Below the pieces are notes generated by a model that saw nothing but the letters and a program-made list of their open reading frames with translations, was not told the origin of the DNA and searched no databases. Positions 12,969-14,406 of a DNA stretch of 14,406 nt are shown one piece after another. Location: assembly GCA_964528605.1 (NCBI GenBank), contig CAZGSV010000085.1:1-14406 (forward strand), given 5' to 3'. Within the stretch, counting starts at the first letter, position 1; every line of letters starts with the position of its first letter. Made by a program: the position numbers and the translations under genes. Source of the DNA: CAZGSV01 sp964528605. GTDB lineage: Bacteria > Armatimonadota > Zipacnadia > CAZGSV01.

Positions 12969-13921
12969 GCAGAGGCCCCAAGCCCACCTCCCACCCCCGC
13001 CCAGGCCTCCAGGAAGGTGCGCTTGATGTTGCCCAAGGCTGCGGCCGAACTCATCCCAGGTAGCGGCTTGACCTCAAAGGTGAAGAAGGGCTTGCTCGTC
13101 GGCACCGCCTTGCTGAAGTACCCCACGTAGATGAGCGACTCGATGAACTCCCGCAACTCCTCCACCCCGTTCTCGCCTTGCGGGATGCCGAACGGCGGAT
13201 GCTGATCGCCGTACGCGGGGTCGCTCGCGTCACGCATCACGCAGTTGCCGGCGTGCACGTGGATCAGATGGTCGGCCGTGACCGTGAGCGCCTCGGTGAT
13301 GTCTTCCTTGAGCAGGGGCAGATGGCTTAGGTCCACCAGCAAGCCGAAGTTGCTCACCGACTCCTTGACCTTGGCCGCAAGGTCCGCCGACTCCAGCGAC
13401 GGCCCGAGCAAGCACTTCTTGTCAATGTCACGGTCAAAGGTCTCGAGGGAGACCCACAACTCGTAGCCGGTCGCCTTCTGGCTGGCGTAGCGGCACAGCT
13501 CCACCAGCGAGCGGCGCAACTGCTCCAGCGCCTGCTCGCGCTTCCCCGCGCCCGGGTCGGGCCCGGTCAGCACGGCGCAGATACGCGCCCCCACTCGGTA
13601 GGCGAAGTCAATGGACTGCCGCACCTCCGCGACCGCCTTCTGCCGCTCGCCCTCGTCAAGCGCGTTCAGGTTCAGTTTGCCCCCGAGCAGCGCCGGCTGA
13701 GCGCCCACCCCCACGTCCATATGCGCGCCCCCCAGCAGCGCCGCGATGTCCTTAGCGAGCGCCGCGTTGAGCGGGCGCCGCATCTCCACCGCGGTGAAGA
13801 ACTCATCCGCCGCCAACTGCTCCAGCGTCTCCATAATGGGCCCCTCTCCCTGCGACAACCCAGCAAAGGCCATGAAGTGGACAACCCCAAGGCGCGCCAT
13901 GTTCTGGTACGTGGTCAGCAT
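12965..13921 (-). CDS. TIM-barrel sugar isomerase/epimerase-like protein
   Basis: 318 residues, a second xylose-isomerase-like TIM barrel, clearly different from the one at 10924-11799. Probable metal ligands are Glu160 in WVSLETFDRD, Asp197 in GLLVDLSHLP, His223 in HLIHVHAGNC and Glu283 in FFTFEVKPLPG. The loop between the last two is long (about 230-275) and contains DPAYGDQHPPFG, which may shape the substrate pocket. ATG at 13921 is preceded by a G-rich stretch at about nine bases, a weak ribosome site. It is 56 bases downstream of the response regulator and overlaps the glycerate kinase start by four bases. Family-level function (isomerase or epimerase acting on a sugar or cyclitol) is well supported. 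The substrate is not. Confidence 0.82.
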   Translation of the reverse strand: MLTTYQNMARLGVVHFMAFAGLSQGEGPIMETLEQLAADEFFTAVEMRRPLNAALAKDIAALLGGAHMDVGVGAQPALLGGKLNLNALDEGERQKAVAEVRQSIDFAYRVGARICAVLTGPDPGAGKREQALEQLRRSLVELCRYASQKATGYELWVSLETFDRDIDKKCLLGPSLESADLAAKVKESVSNFGLLVDLSHLPLLKEDITEALTVTADHLIHVHAGNCVMRDASDPAYGDQHPPFGIPQGENGVEELREFIESLIYVGYFSKAVPTSKPFFTFEVKPLPGMSSAAALGNIKRTFLEAWAGVGGGLGASA

Positions 13922-13977
13922 TTCTCAAGCCCCCGTTGCGCTAGCATTGACCTGCTTTCCCTCAGGCCGGACGCCGC

Positions 13978-14382
13978 TCACTCGGCTTGAGCCTCTTCCG
14001 GCGGCGCACTACCGGCCTGTAACAGCCTCTTCACGACCTCCACCAGTTCCTGCCCGCGGAAAGGCTTGGGCAGGTAGAAATCAGCGCCCAGCGCCCACCC
14101 GCGCGTTACGTCCGCGTCGGTGTCGAGCGCGGTCAGCATCAGAATCGGCAAGGTCTGATACTCTTCCCGCGCTCTCAATTGCGAGAGCACTTCCCAGCCC
14201 GTCATGCGCGGCATGGCGACGTCCAGAATGAGCAGGTCCGGCTTCTCTTGCAGGATCTCCGCCAAGGCCTGCGCCCCGTCGTTCGCCGTCGCAACCTCGT
14301 AGCCCGCCTGTTCCAGAAACCGGCCGACCATCTTGCATACGGCCAGGTCATCGTCCGCGACCAGCACTCTTGCTTGTGTCAT
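13978..14382 (-). CDS. Single-domain response regulator (CheY-like)
   Basis: 134 residues forming one receiver domain with no output domain. The acidic pocket is Asp10-Asp11-Asp12 (VLVADDD), the phospho-acceptor is Asp54 in LLILDVAMPRMTG, the switch residues are Thr84 and Tyr103, and the conserved Lys is Lys106 in YLPKPF. A 15-residue Gln/Pro/Glu-rich tail (SAPPEEAQAE) follows the last helix. ATG at 14382 has GGGGAG five bases upstream. Such stand-alone receivers act through protein contacts or in phosphorelays; no histidine kinase is in the window, but its upstream neighbour lies beyond the right edge. It runs in the same direction as the sugar genes, 56 bases ahead of them, and may or may not share their transcript. 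Confidence 0.95.
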   Translation of the reverse strand: MTQARVLVADDDLAVCKMVGRFLEQAGYEVATANDGAQALAEILQEKPDLLILDVAMPRMTGWEVLSQLRAREEYQTLPILMLTALDTDADVTRGWALGADFYLPKPFRGQELVEVVKRLLQAGSAPPEEAQAE

Positions 14383-14406
14383 GCTCGCTCCCCTCAGTCC
14401 GTGGCC

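Noticed and set aside
13922..13977. Promoter or terminator between the response regulator and the sugar genes
   Set aside because: No box pair with acceptable spacing and no stable hairpin with a T-tract could be found in the 56 bases.

Overview
The window is GC-rich bacterial DNA, about two thirds G+C by eye and densely coded. Apart from the last 22 codons of a plus-strand gene at the left edge, every gene I can support lies on the minus strand, so transcription runs from right (14406) to left. Separate glyQ and glyS genes, a SigH/Spo0H-type sigma factor, a solitary EcfT, a TM1367-type cyclophilin-like protein and a set of TIM-barrel sugar isomerases suggest a free-living bacterium from a deep-branching phylum. 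Armatimonadota or a neighbouring group is my best guess. That placement is inference, because no rRNA or other decisive marker is present. I see no mobile element, CRISPR array, tRNA or phage gene, and no intergenic gap exceeds about 155 bases.

Right block (14382 to 7687), read in transcription order: a single-domain response regulator; a TIM-barrel isomerase/epimerase; glycerate kinase (4-base overlap); a second TIM-barrel isomerase/epimerase (8-base gap); a small cyclophilin-like protein; xylulokinase; a solitary EcfT-like membrane protein; a single-pass membrane protein (11-base overlap); and a previously uncalled 31-residue membrane peptide (GTGA overlap). The first half looks like a carbohydrate or sugar-acid utilisation unit in which TIM-barrel enzymes interconvert sugars, XylB phosphorylates a ketose and glycerate kinase passes C3 acids into glycolysis. 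The end of the block is a membrane cassette of unknown purpose.

Middle block (7606 to 2206): a good sigma-70-type promoter (TTGCCC, 16 bases, TATAAT at 7639-7666) precedes a MEMO-family protein, a CvpA-like membrane protein, a DUF4342-like UBA/TS-N protein, a SigH-like sigma factor and then glyQ-glyS. Most junctions are abutting or overlapping, so a regulatory/membrane module appears linked in cis to glycyl-tRNA synthetase.

Left block (2181 to 1): a strong promoter (TTGACG, 17 bases, TATGAT) and a possible second one drive an unusual GreA, with an atypical acidic coiled-coil tip and a long basic tail, and a polytopic membrane protein of unknown function. A universal stress protein follows, probably with its own weak promoter. 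A perfect 13-bp hairpin at 101-130 separates it from the convergent plus-strand gene.
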